A DNA stretch of 34,466 nucleotides from an uncultured Clostridia bacterium (GTDB taxonomy: Bacteria; Bacillota; Clostridia; Christensenellales; Borkfalkiaceae): NCBI GenBank assembly GCA_944367955.1, contig CALVWU010000010.1:1-34466 (forward strand), given 5' to 3'. A program made the translations under genes and the position numbers. The stretch's first letter is position 1. Each line of letters starts with the position of its first letter. The notes under the pieces were generated by a model. The model worked only from the letters and a program-made list of their open reading frames with translations. It was not told the DNA's origin and searched no databases. Positions 27,758 through 34,466 of this stretch are shown here, one piece after another.

Positions 27758-28696
27758 CTAAATTTTTTGCGCTATTCTCAATTTTGCACATTTTGAGCGC
27801 GAATTTATCGCCATTTCGCGTACCGTGGCGACCGTGGGTTTTTTTGTTATCACGTCGATCTCTTTCTTCTTTCCGCACACGCAAACCGGCAGCGTTTTAG
27901 GGCAAACGCAATCGGCTTCAAGCCGGGCGAACGCCTGCTTGACTATTCTGTCTTCAAGCGAATGGAAAGTTAAAATGGCTATCCTTCCACCGCTTTTAAG
28001 CCTTCGGGTAAGGCCTACAACACAGTCGTACAGTCCTTCAAGCTCGCCGTTGACGGCTATGCGCACGGCCTGAAAGCTTTTTCTTGCCGCAGGGCCGTTC
28101 TGCTGGAATTTTTTAGGAATGACGCTTTCGATTATTTCTACAAAGTCTCCGCACGTCTTTATCGGGTGTTGCGAACGTGTTTTGACTATCCGCTCCGCTA
28201 TCTGCGGCGCGAAACGCTCTTCGCCGTAGTCGCGAAGTATGCGGGTTATTTCCTGTCGGGAATATGTATTTAAAAGAGTTTCGGCCGTAAACGGATCGGT
28301 TCTGTCCATTCTCATGTCGAGGGGAGCCTCTTTCTTCATATAGGAAAATCCCCTTTCGGCCGTATCGAGCTGATAGCTTGATACCCCGAAATCAAGCAGA
28401 ATGCCGTCCACCTTATCGACGCCGGCCGCACCGAAAACATCGGCGTAATCTTTATAATCGGATTTGAATATCTGAAACCGCCCCTTAAAAGGCGACAGCT
28501 TTTGCGTTGCCGCGGCTATCGCGTCGTCATCGCGGTCGGTGGCTATCAGCCTTCCGGAAGGCGACGAACGCTTTAAAATTTCGTAAGAGTGGTTGCCTCC
28601 GCCCACCGTGCCGTCGAAATATATTCCGCCGTCGCGGACGTTGAGGCCCTGCATGCACTCTTCGAGCATTACGGGAATATGCGAAAAAGTTTCCAT
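27758..28696 (-). CDS. rsmH: 16S rRNA (cytosine(1402)-N4)-methyltransferase
   Basis: SAM-dependent methyltransferase (formerly MraW) acting on C1402 of 16S rRNA in the decoding centre. It shows HIPVMLEECMQGL at the start, the SAM-binding loop DGTVGGGNHSYEIL, LLDFGVSSYQLD, the substrate region RGFSYMKKEAPLDMRMD, and ILTFHSLEDRIVKQ near the end. Length 312 aa is normal. The ATG overlaps the mraZ stop by one base (TAATG). mraZ-rsmH is the usual opening of dcw clusters. Confidence 0.97.
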   Translation of the reverse strand: METFSHIPVMLEECMQGLNVRDGGIYFDGTVGGGNHSYEILKRSSPSGRLIATDRDDDAIAAATQKLSPFKGRFQIFKSDYKDYADVFGAAGVDKVDGILLDFGVSSYQLDTAERGFSYMKKEAPLDMRMDRTDPFTAETLLNTYSRQEITRILRDYGEERFAPQIAERIVKTRSQHPIKTCGDFVEIIESVIPKKFQQNGPAARKSFQAVRIAVNGELEGLYDCVVGLTRRLKSGGRIAILTFHSLEDRIVKQAFARLEADCVCPKTLPVCVCGKKKEIDVITKKPTVATVREMAINSRSKCAKLRIAQKI

Positions 28697-29133
28697 TATA
28701 TATCGAGCTGCGAGAACAACTTGTCATAGTCGTCTTCGAAGCCGGCGTTGTACTCGTCGTAAACCCGCTTGTTCCATATCTCGATGCGGTTGACCGCGCC
28801 GCTGACGACGAGATCCTTATCGCCCGCGCCGAGAAGTGCGTGACGCCTGAATTCGGGACTTAAAACCACTCTTCCCTGGTTATCCTCCTCTACCTGCACA
28901 CACGTTCTTGCAAACATCCTAAGCCGACGCTGCGCTTCGAGATCCGAAATTTTTACCTGGGAAAGCTGGTCGAGATATTCATCCATCTTCTCTTTGGTGA
29001 AAACAAAGATGCAGTGGTTTGTGCCGTAGGCAAAGTAATATTCGTCGCCAAGCTCTTTTCTGAACTTTGCGGGGATGCGTATTCTGTTTTTAGCGTCGAG
29101 CTGATGGAAATACTCACCCGTGAACTTTGCCAT
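28696..29133 (-). CDS. mraZ: Transcriptional regulator MraZ
   Basis: DNA-binding protein that controls the dcw cluster in several bacteria. It has two SpoVT/AbrB-type halves, marked by DAKNRIRIPAKFRKEL (about 14-29) and DNQGRVVLSPEFRRHALL near 80-97. Length 145 aa is typical. The ATG is preceded by AAAGGG about eight bases upstream. As first gene of the cluster it has a good promoter, overlapped by two GTGG repeats one helical turn apart, so autoregulation is likely. Confidence 0.96.
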   Translation of the reverse strand: MAKFTGEYFHQLDAKNRIRIPAKFRKELGDEYYFAYGTNHCIFVFTKEKMDEYLDQLSQVKISDLEAQRRLRMFARTCVQVEEDNQGRVVLSPEFRRHALLGAGDKDLVVSGAVNRIEIWNKRVYDEYNAGFEDDYDKLFSQLDI

Positions 29134-29163
29134 GTCTTTTACCCTTTTAAACTAAGTGATTTA

Positions 29164-29196
29164 ATGATACCATATACTTTGCCCACTGTCAACCAC
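29164..29196 (-). promoter_or_regulatory. mraZ/dcw promoter with tandem GTGG repeats
   Basis: On the minus strand TTGACA (29187-29192) and TATCAT (29164-29169) are 17 bases apart, with TGG giving an extended -10. GTGG occurs at 29193-29196 and 29183-29186, exactly 10 bp apart and flanking the -35. Known MraZ sites are short G-rich direct repeats with 10-bp spacing, so these are candidate MraZ boxes. Confidence 0.75.
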
Positions 29197-29258
29197 CAAA
29201 CACAATTTTTTTAAAATTTTTTTAATATTTTTAGTGACTTGATTAATTTACCAAAATT

Positions 29259-30014
29259 TTATTTGTTATAATCACCAAATAAACTACTATATATCTTAGC
29301 ATTTTTTAAAAAATCACCACCCAAAAACTCAATTTTTTGATTATTTAAACAAATATTTTGCTCTTTTTCTAAAAGTGTACGCAAGTGGTCAGCCGTCCCT
29401 AAAATACCATCGAAAACAGGAACCGAATAAGTTCCGGCTATACATTTTGCCGCAAACGCATAGTGGGTACACCCCAGCACGACGCTGCAAGGCGAAGCAG
29501 CCGGAAGCAAGGGGGATACGTCGATATCGGGATAGTCGCAGATGTGCGATTCGATGTACGCAGCCAGCCCTTCGCACCCAGCCGCCCTTACTCTGCCTTG
29601 CCCCCACCTTTCACACAGATCGGCGAACGAACGGCTTTTTACCGTTGCAGGCGTGGCGAGAACGAGACACTCACCCGGCACGGCCGCGACCGCCTGTTTT
29701 ACGGCGGGCTGTATACCGACAACGGGAAAGGGATACTTTTTGCGAAGTTCGTCTATACATACGGCGGTTACAGTATTGCAGGCCACAACAGCCGCCGCAG
29801 GTTCGATCGCCGCGATGCGTTCGAACGCGGACAACGCGAGCGATTTGATTTTTTCTGCGGGACGGCCGCCGTAAGGCACATTATAATTGTCGGCAAAATA
29901 TATAAACGAAGTATGCGGACACGCCTTTGCGCAGGCGGCGAGCAAACCGAGGCCGCCTATACCGCTGTCGAACACGCATACCGCCCGTTCGCGCGCCCCG
30001 CGATAGTTTGACAT
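29259..30014 (-). CDS. murI: Glutamate racemase
   Basis: Interconverts L- and D-glutamate to supply MurD. The two catalytic cysteines are present: Cys79 in VVACNTVTA and the second in VLGCTHYAF. Other family motifs are VFDSGIGGLGLL, YFADNYNVPYGG and VVGIQPAVKQA. I start at ATG 30014 (MSNYRGARERAVCVFD), giving 251 aa, close to the family's usual length. ATGs at 30020 and 30041 are alternatives. The open frame reaches 30149, but that extension is Phe-rich, unconserved, and would run back towards the divergent rpsT start. None of these starts has a clear ribosome binding site. It lies upstream of mraZ on the same strand, with no terminator visible between them. Confidence 0.92.
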   Translation of the reverse strand: MSNYRGARERAVCVFDSGIGGLGLLAACAKACPHTSFIYFADNYNVPYGGRPAEKIKSLALSAFERIAAIEPAAAVVACNTVTAVCIDELRKKYPFPVVGIQPAVKQAVAAVPGECLVLATPATVKSRSFADLCERWGQGRVRAAGCEGLAAYIESHICDYPDIDVSPLLPAASPCSVVLGCTHYAFAAKCIAGTYSVPVFDGILGTADHLRTLLEKEQNICLNNQKIEFLGGDFLKNAKIYSSLFGDYNK

Positions 30015-30051
30015 ACACATATTAATATTAATACTTTGCATTACAAAAAAT

Positions 30052-30079
30052 ATATTAAAAAAATTGAAAAAGCGCGCAA
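30052..30079 (-). promoter_or_regulatory. Possible murI promoter
   Basis: On the minus strand TTGCGC (30074-30079) and TAATAT (30052-30057) are 16 bases apart. A start of transcription near 30045 favours the ATGs at 30020 or 30014 over longer murI frames. The match is moderate. Confidence 0.4.
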
Positions 30080-30086
30080 AAAACAG

Positions 30087-30115
30087 TTTACAAGTATGCA
30101 ATTTTATGATAGAAT
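30087..30115 (+). promoter_or_regulatory. Promoter of rpsT
   Basis: TTTACA (30087-30092) and TAGAAT (30110-30115) are 17 bases apart, and TGA gives an extended -10. The leader is about 40 bases and ends in AGGAGAG before the GTG start. Confidence 0.65.
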
Positions 30116-30163
30116 TACAAAAGATTTCAGTTGAATATATTTTTTCCAAAAGGAGAGATAAAA

Positions 30164-30427
30164 GTGCCTAATATTAAATCCGCCAAAAAGCGTACCCTTG
30201 TTATCGAAAAGAAGACCGCGCAGAACAAGATGATTAAATCCGAAGTTAAGACGGCTGTTAAAAAATTCCTCGCGCTGGTTGAATCGGGCGACAAGGCCGC
30301 CGCAACCGAAATGTTCCCTTCCGTATGCTCCCTCATCGACGGCGCAGTCACCAAGGGCGTTTACAAGAAGAACACGGCTGCAAATAAGAAGTCGGGCCTT
30401 GCTAAAAAGCTCAACGCTATGGCATAA
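30164..30427 (+). CDS. rpsT: Ribosomal protein S20
   Basis: Small-subunit protein that binds the lower body of 16S rRNA during early assembly. The start PNIKSAKKR, the helical Lys/Ala-rich body (QNKMIKSEVKTAVKKF), and the end KKNTAANKKSGLAKKLNAM are diagnostic. I start at GTG 30164, preceded by AGGAGAG; this gives 87 aa, the standard size. An upstream ATG at 30131 would add eleven unconserved residues and bury the ribosome binding site. The gene is monocistronic and ends before a shared hairpin. Confidence 0.97.
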   Translation: MPNIKSAKKRTLVIEKKTAQNKMIKSEVKTAVKKFLALVESGDKAAATEMFPSVCSLIDGAVTKGVYKKNTAANKKSGLAKKLNAMA

Positions 30428-30453
30428 ACACTTAAAATTTTAACTTTTGAATG

Positions 30454-30487
30454 CAAAAAGGCGGACGAAAATCGTCCGCCTTAATTT
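30454..30487. terminator. Bidirectional terminator between rpsT and the Imm5-like gene
   Basis: A perfect 11-bp stem (30458-30468 with 30472-30482) closes a 3-base loop. On the minus strand it is followed by TTTTTGC; on the plus strand by AATTTCG, a weaker U-tract. It lies 30 bases after rpsT and about 60 after the convergent minus-strand gene, so it can serve both. Confidence 0.85.
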
Positions 30488-30541
30488 CGTGCTTAAAATC
30501 CGACACCAAAAATTGATTTCCCGAAATATTCCCGCCCGCCG

Positions 30542-31078
30542 TCAGTTTTTTATAAACGACGCCCAAGGGCGGGATTTTTTTGCTTCCTCCTCCGCTATAT
30601 CGAGCAGCGCGAGATAACAACAGATCTTTTTATCGGCCCCGTCCTCAAAATTCTCCATTCCGCACGAATAGGCCATTGCCGTAAGCTCGTAAAAAGCCAG
30701 CCCGACGGCATGGCGCGGCGTGTGAACGGCCGAACACGCCTGTCCCACGGCGTGACACAGGGATTTTGCAACGATGTCGTTTGTCTGCTTGGCCGCAGCG
30801 TGAGCGCGGAGTATGGCCCGCCGCGCGGCGGGCATTTTAATTTTTCCCTCCGCCCAAAGACGGCTTAACGCGACAGTTTCTTCAAAACGGCCGTCGCCCG
30901 GAAAATAATCCTTTAAACGTTCGACGGGAGACTGCACCACATTAAGAGCCCACAACACGGCGGCTTTGCGCCCGCATGTATCCAGACGGGCGTCGAGTTC
31001 GGCCATGCACGGACTGCCGCGACAGACGAGCAGCGAGCGGCGTTTTGCAAATTTTATATATACATCCGAATAATCCAT
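30542..31078 (-). CDS. Imm5-like putative immunity protein
   Basis: All-alpha protein of 178 aa. Its layout resembles the Imm5 (Imm-5) family of putative immunity proteins: an Ala/Trp helix (AAVLWALNVVQSPVERL), PGDGRFEETVALSRLWAEG, a long basic Ala helix (ARRAILRAHAAAKQ), and AVGQACSAVHTPRHAVGLAFY. I recognise this from pattern memory, not from a search. No toxin gene is next to it. It is monocistronic, convergent with rpsT, and divergent from the XRE-cupin regulator. There is no ribosome binding site: the start ATG is six bases after a TATAAT, so the mRNA is probably leaderless. No substrate or partner can be named. Confidence 0.6.
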   Translation of the reverse strand: MDYSDVYIKFAKRRSLLVCRGSPCMAELDARLDTCGRKAAVLWALNVVQSPVERLKDYFPGDGRFEETVALSRLWAEGKIKMPAARRAILRAHAAAKQTNDIVAKSLCHAVGQACSAVHTPRHAVGLAFYELTAMAYSCGMENFEDGADKKICCYLALLDIAEEEAKKSRPWASFIKN

Positions 31079-31084
31079 AATTGT

Positions 31085-31113
31085 ATTATACTTTATATAA
31101 AAGCAAAAATCAA
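31085..31113 (-). promoter_or_regulatory. Promoter predicting a leaderless mRNA
   Basis: On the minus strand TTGATT (31108-31113) and TATAAT (31085-31090) are 17 bases apart. Only six bases (ACAATT) separate the -10 from ATG 31078, so transcription should start at or within a base or two of the start codon. Confidence 0.7.
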
Positions 31114-31257
31114 TAAAGCGGCGACTCTTCGGGTCGAGAAAAACCGCGGCACCGATAATTTAATTTAACTTATTTACTGATAATATTTTACTTATTGTGA
31201 CAAATGCGTGAAAATAATTACCATAATTAGAATATTTTTTTATGCTTATAAAAAATA

Positions 31258-31286
31258 TTGACAGCAAAAAAAAATAATATTATAAT
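31258..31286 (+). promoter_or_regulatory. Perfect consensus promoter of the XRE-cupin/pot operon
   Basis: TTGACA (31258-31263) and TATAAT (31281-31286) are exactly 17 bases apart. Such a strong promoter on an importer operon is usually held down by a repressor, and a palindromic element follows directly. The rest of the 345-bp gap (31079-31423) is AT-rich with no gene. Confidence 0.88.
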
Positions 31287-31305
31287 CTATCGCGTTTGAT
31301 ATTAT

Positions 31306-31359
31306 TAAACTTTTTGTTTAAAATTTCTAACCGTTTAGATATTGTAAACAAAAAGTTTA
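31306..31359 (+). promoter_or_regulatory. Nested palindrome: candidate operator or leader hairpin
   Basis: TAAAC-N5-GTTTA occurs twice (31306-31320 with T5 centre, 31345-31359 with A5 centre). The two copies are perfect reverse complements, so they also form a 15-bp inverted repeat. A third dyad, TCTAA-CCGT-TTAGA (31326-31339), sits exactly at the shared centre. It begins about 13 bases after the expected transcription start. It could bind the XRE-cupin regulator as two dimers or fold in the mRNA. Confidence 0.75.
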
Positions 31360-31423
31360 CAACTTTAAAAAAAGCCGCCTCTGCGAACAGCTTGAAAAGT
31401 ATATTATTTAAGGTAATTTATTT

Positions 31424-31957
31424 ATGGATATAGGAGCAAAAATTAAGAGACTGCGACTGCAACTGAACCTTTCGCAGGCCGAACTTGCGGACAGATGCGA
31501 ACTGACCAAGGGGTATATTTCGCAGCTTGAAAACGATTTAACCTCCCCCTCTATATCTACCCTGCGCGACATCCTTGCCGCGCTGGGCACCGATCTTGCC
31601 GAATTTTTTAAAAAAGAGGACGACGCGCGGGTGGTTTTTTCGGCCGACGACTTTATAGAAAAGCGCGAAGACGGCATGCTGCTTAAATGGATAATACCGA
31701 ACGCGCAGAAAAACGAGATGGAACCGGTGCTCGTCGAACTGATGGCCGGAGCTTCAACGGCCGTAGATTTTCCCCATGACGGCGAAGAGTTCGGCTTTGT
31801 TCTTGAAGGACGCATACGCATAGAACTCGGCAAAAACAATTACATCTGCAAAAAGGGCGAAACCTTTTATTATACAGCGGACAAATCGCACAAAATTACC
31901 AATTGCGGCAAGACGAACGCCAAATTTTTATGGATATCGACGCCGCCCAACTTTTAA
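31424..31957 (+). CDS. XRE-family regulator with C-terminal cupin
   Basis: Predicted DNA-binding sensor of the PuuR-like architecture. Residues 5-60 are a helix-turn-helix (LNLSQAELADRCELTKGYISQLEN is split across helices 2 and 3). Residues about 100-172 are a single cupin barrel, with HDGEEFGFVLEG (His118, Glu122) and a second His at 156, which could hold a metal or a small ligand. The gene starts 38 bases after the second TAAAC-N5-GTTTA site, with a modest AAGG ribosome binding site, and is followed 14 bases later by potA. XRE-cupin regulators commonly precede polyamine transport or degradation genes, so polyamine-responsive control of this operon is a reasonable inference. The ligand is not shown by the sequence. 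Confidence 0.9.
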   Translation: MDIGAKIKRLRLQLNLSQAELADRCELTKGYISQLENDLTSPSISTLRDILAALGTDLAEFFKKEDDARVVFSADDFIEKREDGMLLKWIIPNAQKNEMEPVLVELMAGASTAVDFPHDGEEFGFVLEGRIRIELGKNNYICKKGETFYYTADKSHKITNCGKTNAKFLWISTPPNF

Positions 31958-31971
31958 GGAGATAAATCGCT

Positions 31972-33486
31972 ATGACCAACACCCCCTACATCATCGAACT
32001 TATCGACGTTAAAAAAGTGTTCGACGACGAAACGATCGCCGTCGATAACTTTAACCTTCAGGTAAAGAAGGGCGAATTTGTTACATTCCTCGGCCCGTCC
32101 GGCTGCGGCAAAACAACGACCCTGCGCATGATCGCGGGATTCGACCTGCCTACTTCGGGCAAGATACTGTTAAACGGAGAGGATATTTCAAACCTCCCCC
32201 CCAACAAGAGGCCTGTAAACACGGTGTTCCAAAAGTACGCGCTCTTTCCCCACCTGAACGTATACGAAAACATAGCTTTCGGTCTGCGCCTTAAAAGGGT
32301 GGACAACACCTATAAAAACGATGCCGGAGAGAGCTATGTAAAGCGCGAACGCCTTACCAAAAAGGAAATAGACCGCAAGGTAAAAAAGGCCTTGGAGATG
32401 GTTGACCTCGAAGGCTTTGAAAAGAGAAGCATCGACACCCTTTCGGGCGGACAGCAGCAACGTATTGCCATAGCGAGAGCAATCGTAAACGAACCCGAAA
32501 TACTGCTTTTGGACGAGCCTTTGGGCGCACTCGACCTTAAAATGCGCAAGGAGATGCAGATAGAGCTTAAAAACATGCACCGCCGCCTGGGAATAACGTT
32601 TATATATGTTACCCACGACCAGGAAGAGGCCCTTACGATGTCGGACAAAGTAGTTGTTATAAACGACGGCGAAATACAGCAGGTAGGCACCCCCACCGAG
32701 ATATACAACGAACCCATAAACACCTTCGTTGCCGACTTTATAGGCGAAAGCAACATCTTTAACGGCGCGGTGACGGGCAAATTCAAGGTTAAATTCTGCG
32801 GAGCGACGTTTGAATGCGTTGACGATTACGAAATTAACCAGCTTGTGGACGTGGTAGTGCGCCCCGAAGACATCATAATATGCAAGCCGGGCGAAGGCCA
32901 GCTTAAAGGCAAAGTTATCTCCACCGTGTTCAAGGGCGTCCACTACGAAATAACCGTTGAAATGGGCAAGTTTGAAATCGTAATACAGTCCACGGCCTAC
33001 GCCGAACCCGGTTCGACGATCGGCATGAGGATCGAACCCGACGGTATACACCTTATGAAGCCCGTATACACGATCAACCGCTTTACGGGCGAAATAACCA
33101 AAAACAATACGGTAAAATTCGGCGACGGCGAATTCGAATGCGACGTTACAAAGCTTTACCCCGGTTCACACCTCGACGACGAAGGCTATCTCATAACCGC
33201 AAAGGGCGAAAAACTTGACCTTACTGGCACGGCCGTAAACGTTGAAGTGGATACACACGACATAACGATGAGCGACGACGAGGATGCGGGCGGCGTTACC
33301 GGCACGATAATTTCGATGATATACAAGGGCGACCACTACCGCTATATCGTAAGAACCGAGGAGAACGAGGAAGATTACGTTTTATCCTGCCCCGACCTTT
33401 GGAACACGGACGACTATGTAAGCCTTATCATCCCCAAAGACAAGATAAAGCTTACGTTGAAACACAGCGACGACGCGGAGGACTGA
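31972..33486 (+). CDS. potA: Spermidine/putrescine ABC transporter ATPase with extended C-terminus
   Basis: ATPase that powers PotB/PotC. All motifs are present: Walker [10 protein letters not shown] (41-49), Q-loop [11 protein letters not shown], signature LSGGQQQ (157-163), Walker B ILLLDEP (177-183) and switch His215. Two features are odd. About 18 extra residues (111-128, [10 protein letters not shown] region) sit between Q-loop and signature. The C-terminal regulatory part runs to 504 aa, against about 350-380 usually. A TOBE-type strand motif, [13 protein letters not shown] at 313-325, recurs as [13 protein letters not shown] at 444-456, so the regulatory module looks duplicated. AAGGAG precedes the ATG. 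potB starts one base after the stop. PotA function is firm; the extra module's role is unknown. Confidence 0.94.
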   Translation: MTNTPYIIELIDVKKVFDDETIAVDNFNLQVKKGEFVTFLGPSGCGKTTTLRMIAGFDLPTSGKILLNGEDISNLPPNKRPVNTVFQKYALFPHLNVYENIAFGLRLKRVDNTYKNDAGESYVKRERLTKKEIDRKVKKALEMVDLEGFEKRSIDTLSGGQQQRIAIARAIVNEPEILLLDEPLGALDLKMRKEMQIELKNMHRRLGITFIYVTHDQEEALTMSDKVVVINDGEIQQVGTPTEIYNEPINTFVADFIGESNIFNGAVTGKFKVKFCGATFECVDDYEINQLVDVVVRPEDIIICKPGEGQLKGKVISTVFKGVHYEITVEMGKFEIVIQSTAYAEPGSTIGMRIEPDGIHLMKPVYTINRFTGEITKNNTVKFGDGEFECDVTKLYPGSHLDDEGYLITAKGEKLDLTGTAVNVEVDTHDITMSDDEDAGGVTGTIISMIYKGDHYRYIVRTEENEEDYVLSCPDLWNTDDYVSLIIPKDKIKLTLKHSDDAED

Positions 33487-33487
33487 A

Positions 33488-34285
33488 ATGAAACTGCGCT
33501 TTAACAGAAAGCAGCTGTGCATCCCCTATGCCGTATTTTTGATAGCATTCGTAATAGCTCCGCTGCTCGTAATAATTTATTATGCCTTCACCAACGGCAA
33601 AGGACAGTTTACGATAGACAACTTCGTTTCGTTCTTTTCAAGCACAAACACTTTGGGAACGCTTTTGTACAGCTTTGCCCTTGCAGTTACCACAACGCTC
33701 GTGTGCCTGCTGATAGCCTACCCCACCGCATATGTACTGGCACGCTCGCACTTTAAAAAGAAACATGTGCTTTTGATGCTGTTCATACTGCCGATGTGGA
33801 TAAACTTTACTTTAAGAATAACCGCGCTTAAAGAGATATTGACGGCGATAGAGGGCAACATTGCCGCCTTTCCGTTTGTAAATTCGGTAATAGGCATGAC
33901 TTACGACTTTTTGCCGTTTATGATCCTTCCTTTATACAATTCGCTTGCCAAACTCGATAAAAACCTGCTTGAAGCCGCGCAGGATCTGGGCGCGAACAAA
34001 TGGCGCGTATTTTTAAGGATCACTCTCCCCCTCTCGCTGCCCGGCATAATTTCGGGCATAACGATGGTGCTGCTGCCTTCAATGACAAACTATGTCGTGC
34101 TTGACATGATGTATAATTCCACATACATAATGGGCAGCCTTATAGGAAGTTACTTCAACGCATACGACTGGAACAACGGTTCAATGATCTCGCTGATACT
34201 TTTGGTGATAATTTTCATAGTTACTTTGATTACCAACAGATTCAGCGACAGCACCGACAAAAACGACAAAGAGGTGGTATTATGA
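33488..34285 (+). CDS. potB: Spermidine/putrescine ABC transporter permease PotB
   Basis: Inner-membrane permease subunit. About six transmembrane helices are visible, beginning YAVFLIAFVIAPLLVIIYYAF. The cytoplasmic EAA coupling loop reads EAAQDLGANKWRVFLRITLP, which docks onto PotA. Length 265 aa is typical. GGAGG precedes the ATG, and its stop overlaps the potC start by four bases (ATGA). Substrate class is inferred from similarity to PotB and from the regulator-potABC order; a related substrate cannot be excluded without the binding protein PotD, which is outside the window. Confidence 0.92.
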   Translation: MKLRFNRKQLCIPYAVFLIAFVIAPLLVIIYYAFTNGKGQFTIDNFVSFFSSTNTLGTLLYSFALAVTTTLVCLLIAYPTAYVLARSHFKKKHVLLMLFILPMWINFTLRITALKEILTAIEGNIAAFPFVNSVIGMTYDFLPFMILPLYNSLAKLDKNLLEAAQDLGANKWRVFLRITLPLSLPGIISGITMVLLPSMTNYVVLDMMYNSTYIMGSLIGSYFNAYDWNNGSMISLILLVIIFIVTLITNRFSDSTDKNDKEVVL

Positions 34286-34466
34286 AGAAAATCGCCCCGA
34301 TTTTATGGATATGCATAGTACTATGTTTCATATATATCCCTATTTTAGTGCTTGCAGTGTACTCTTTTACCGATGCAACAATAGTCGGTGCGGGCATAGG
34401 CGCGTTTTCGTTTGAAAACTACATAAACCTGTTCGCCAACGAGGAGCTGCGCGACATGATAACGGG
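34282..34466 (+). CDS. potC: Spermidine/putrescine ABC transporter permease PotC (5' part)
   Basis: Only the first 61 codons are in the window. They encode a short basic start (MKKIAPILW), one hydrophobic helix (CIVLCFIYIPILVLAVYSF) and the FSFENYINLF stretch that follows the first helix in PotC-type permeases. It is translationally coupled to potB and continues past the right edge. A potD binding-protein gene is expected after it but cannot be seen. Confidence 0.85.
   Translation, partial: MKKIAPILWICIVLCFIYIPILVLAVYSFTDATIVGAGIGAFSFENYINLFANEELRDMIT

Noticed and set aside
30131-30163. Longer rpsT start at ATG 30131
   Set aside because: It would place the AGGAGAG ribosome binding site inside the gene and add residues absent from S20.
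32188-33051. A 287-codon open frame on the minus strand inside potA
   Set aside because: It is the shadow of a codon-biased ABC ATPase gene, with no ribosome binding site and no known motif.

Overview
The window is a core-genome stretch from a Gram-positive-type bacterium, most likely an uncultured member of the Clostridia. The evidence is the order ftsK/spoIIIE-rimO-pgsA-cinA-recA...rny, a division and cell-wall (dcw) cluster with a SpoVD/FtsI-type transpeptidase and DivIB, strong AGGAGG-type ribosome binding sites, and near-consensus sigma-A promoters. The MurE ligase carries a DNPR motif, which points to meso-diaminopimelate peptidoglycan. The genus cannot be named from this sequence.

Layout, with most genes on the minus strand. 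(1) 1-11.4 kb: a tight operon ftsK-rimO-pgsA-cinA-recA-nadE reads leftward from a promoter at about 11.37 kb, with several stop/start overlaps. It ends at a GC hairpin after nadE. rny (RNase Y) follows from its own promoter and runs off the left edge. (2) 11.4-13.9 kb: ilvC (minus, with a classic terminator) is divergent from a DUF815 AAA+ ATPase gene (plus). (3) 13.9-29.2 kb: the dcw cluster, in transcription order mraZ-rsmH-ftsL-like-spoVD/ftsI-murE-mraY-murD-ftsW-murA-ftsQ, a strong terminator, a perfect consensus promoter, ftsA-like-ftsZ, a hairpin, then murC. murF and murG are not in the cluster. (4) 29.2-31.1 kb: murI (glutamate racemase, minus), rpsT (S20, plus), and an Imm5-like gene (minus) whose promoter implies a leaderless mRNA. 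(5) 31.1-34.5 kb, plus strand: an XRE-cupin regulator preceded by a nested palindrome, followed by potA-potB-potC for spermidine/putrescine import. potC runs off the right edge.

How the genes work together. murI supplies D-glutamate; murA, murC, murD, murE, mraY and ftsW serve the lipid-linked precursor and polymerisation pathway; mraZ, ftsL, ftsQ, ftsA, ftsZ and SpoVD/FtsI build the division septum; FtsK clears DNA from it. In the recA operon, CinA keeps only an intact NMN-deamidase half and nadE makes NAD, so the operon may pair recombination with recycling of the NMN released by NAD-dependent DNA ligase. The pot operon appears to be controlled by its own XRE-cupin regulator.

No mobile element, CRISPR array, tRNA or rRNA was seen. 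The oddities are modifications of core genes: an FtsA-like protein with all three nucleotide-binding motifs altered and no membrane-targeting helix, an FtsL-like protein with a 180-residue cytoplasmic tail, an FtsK with a linker of about 500 residues, an FtsZ with a long Q/P-rich linker, a CinA with an eroded first domain, and a PotA with a duplicated C-terminal module.
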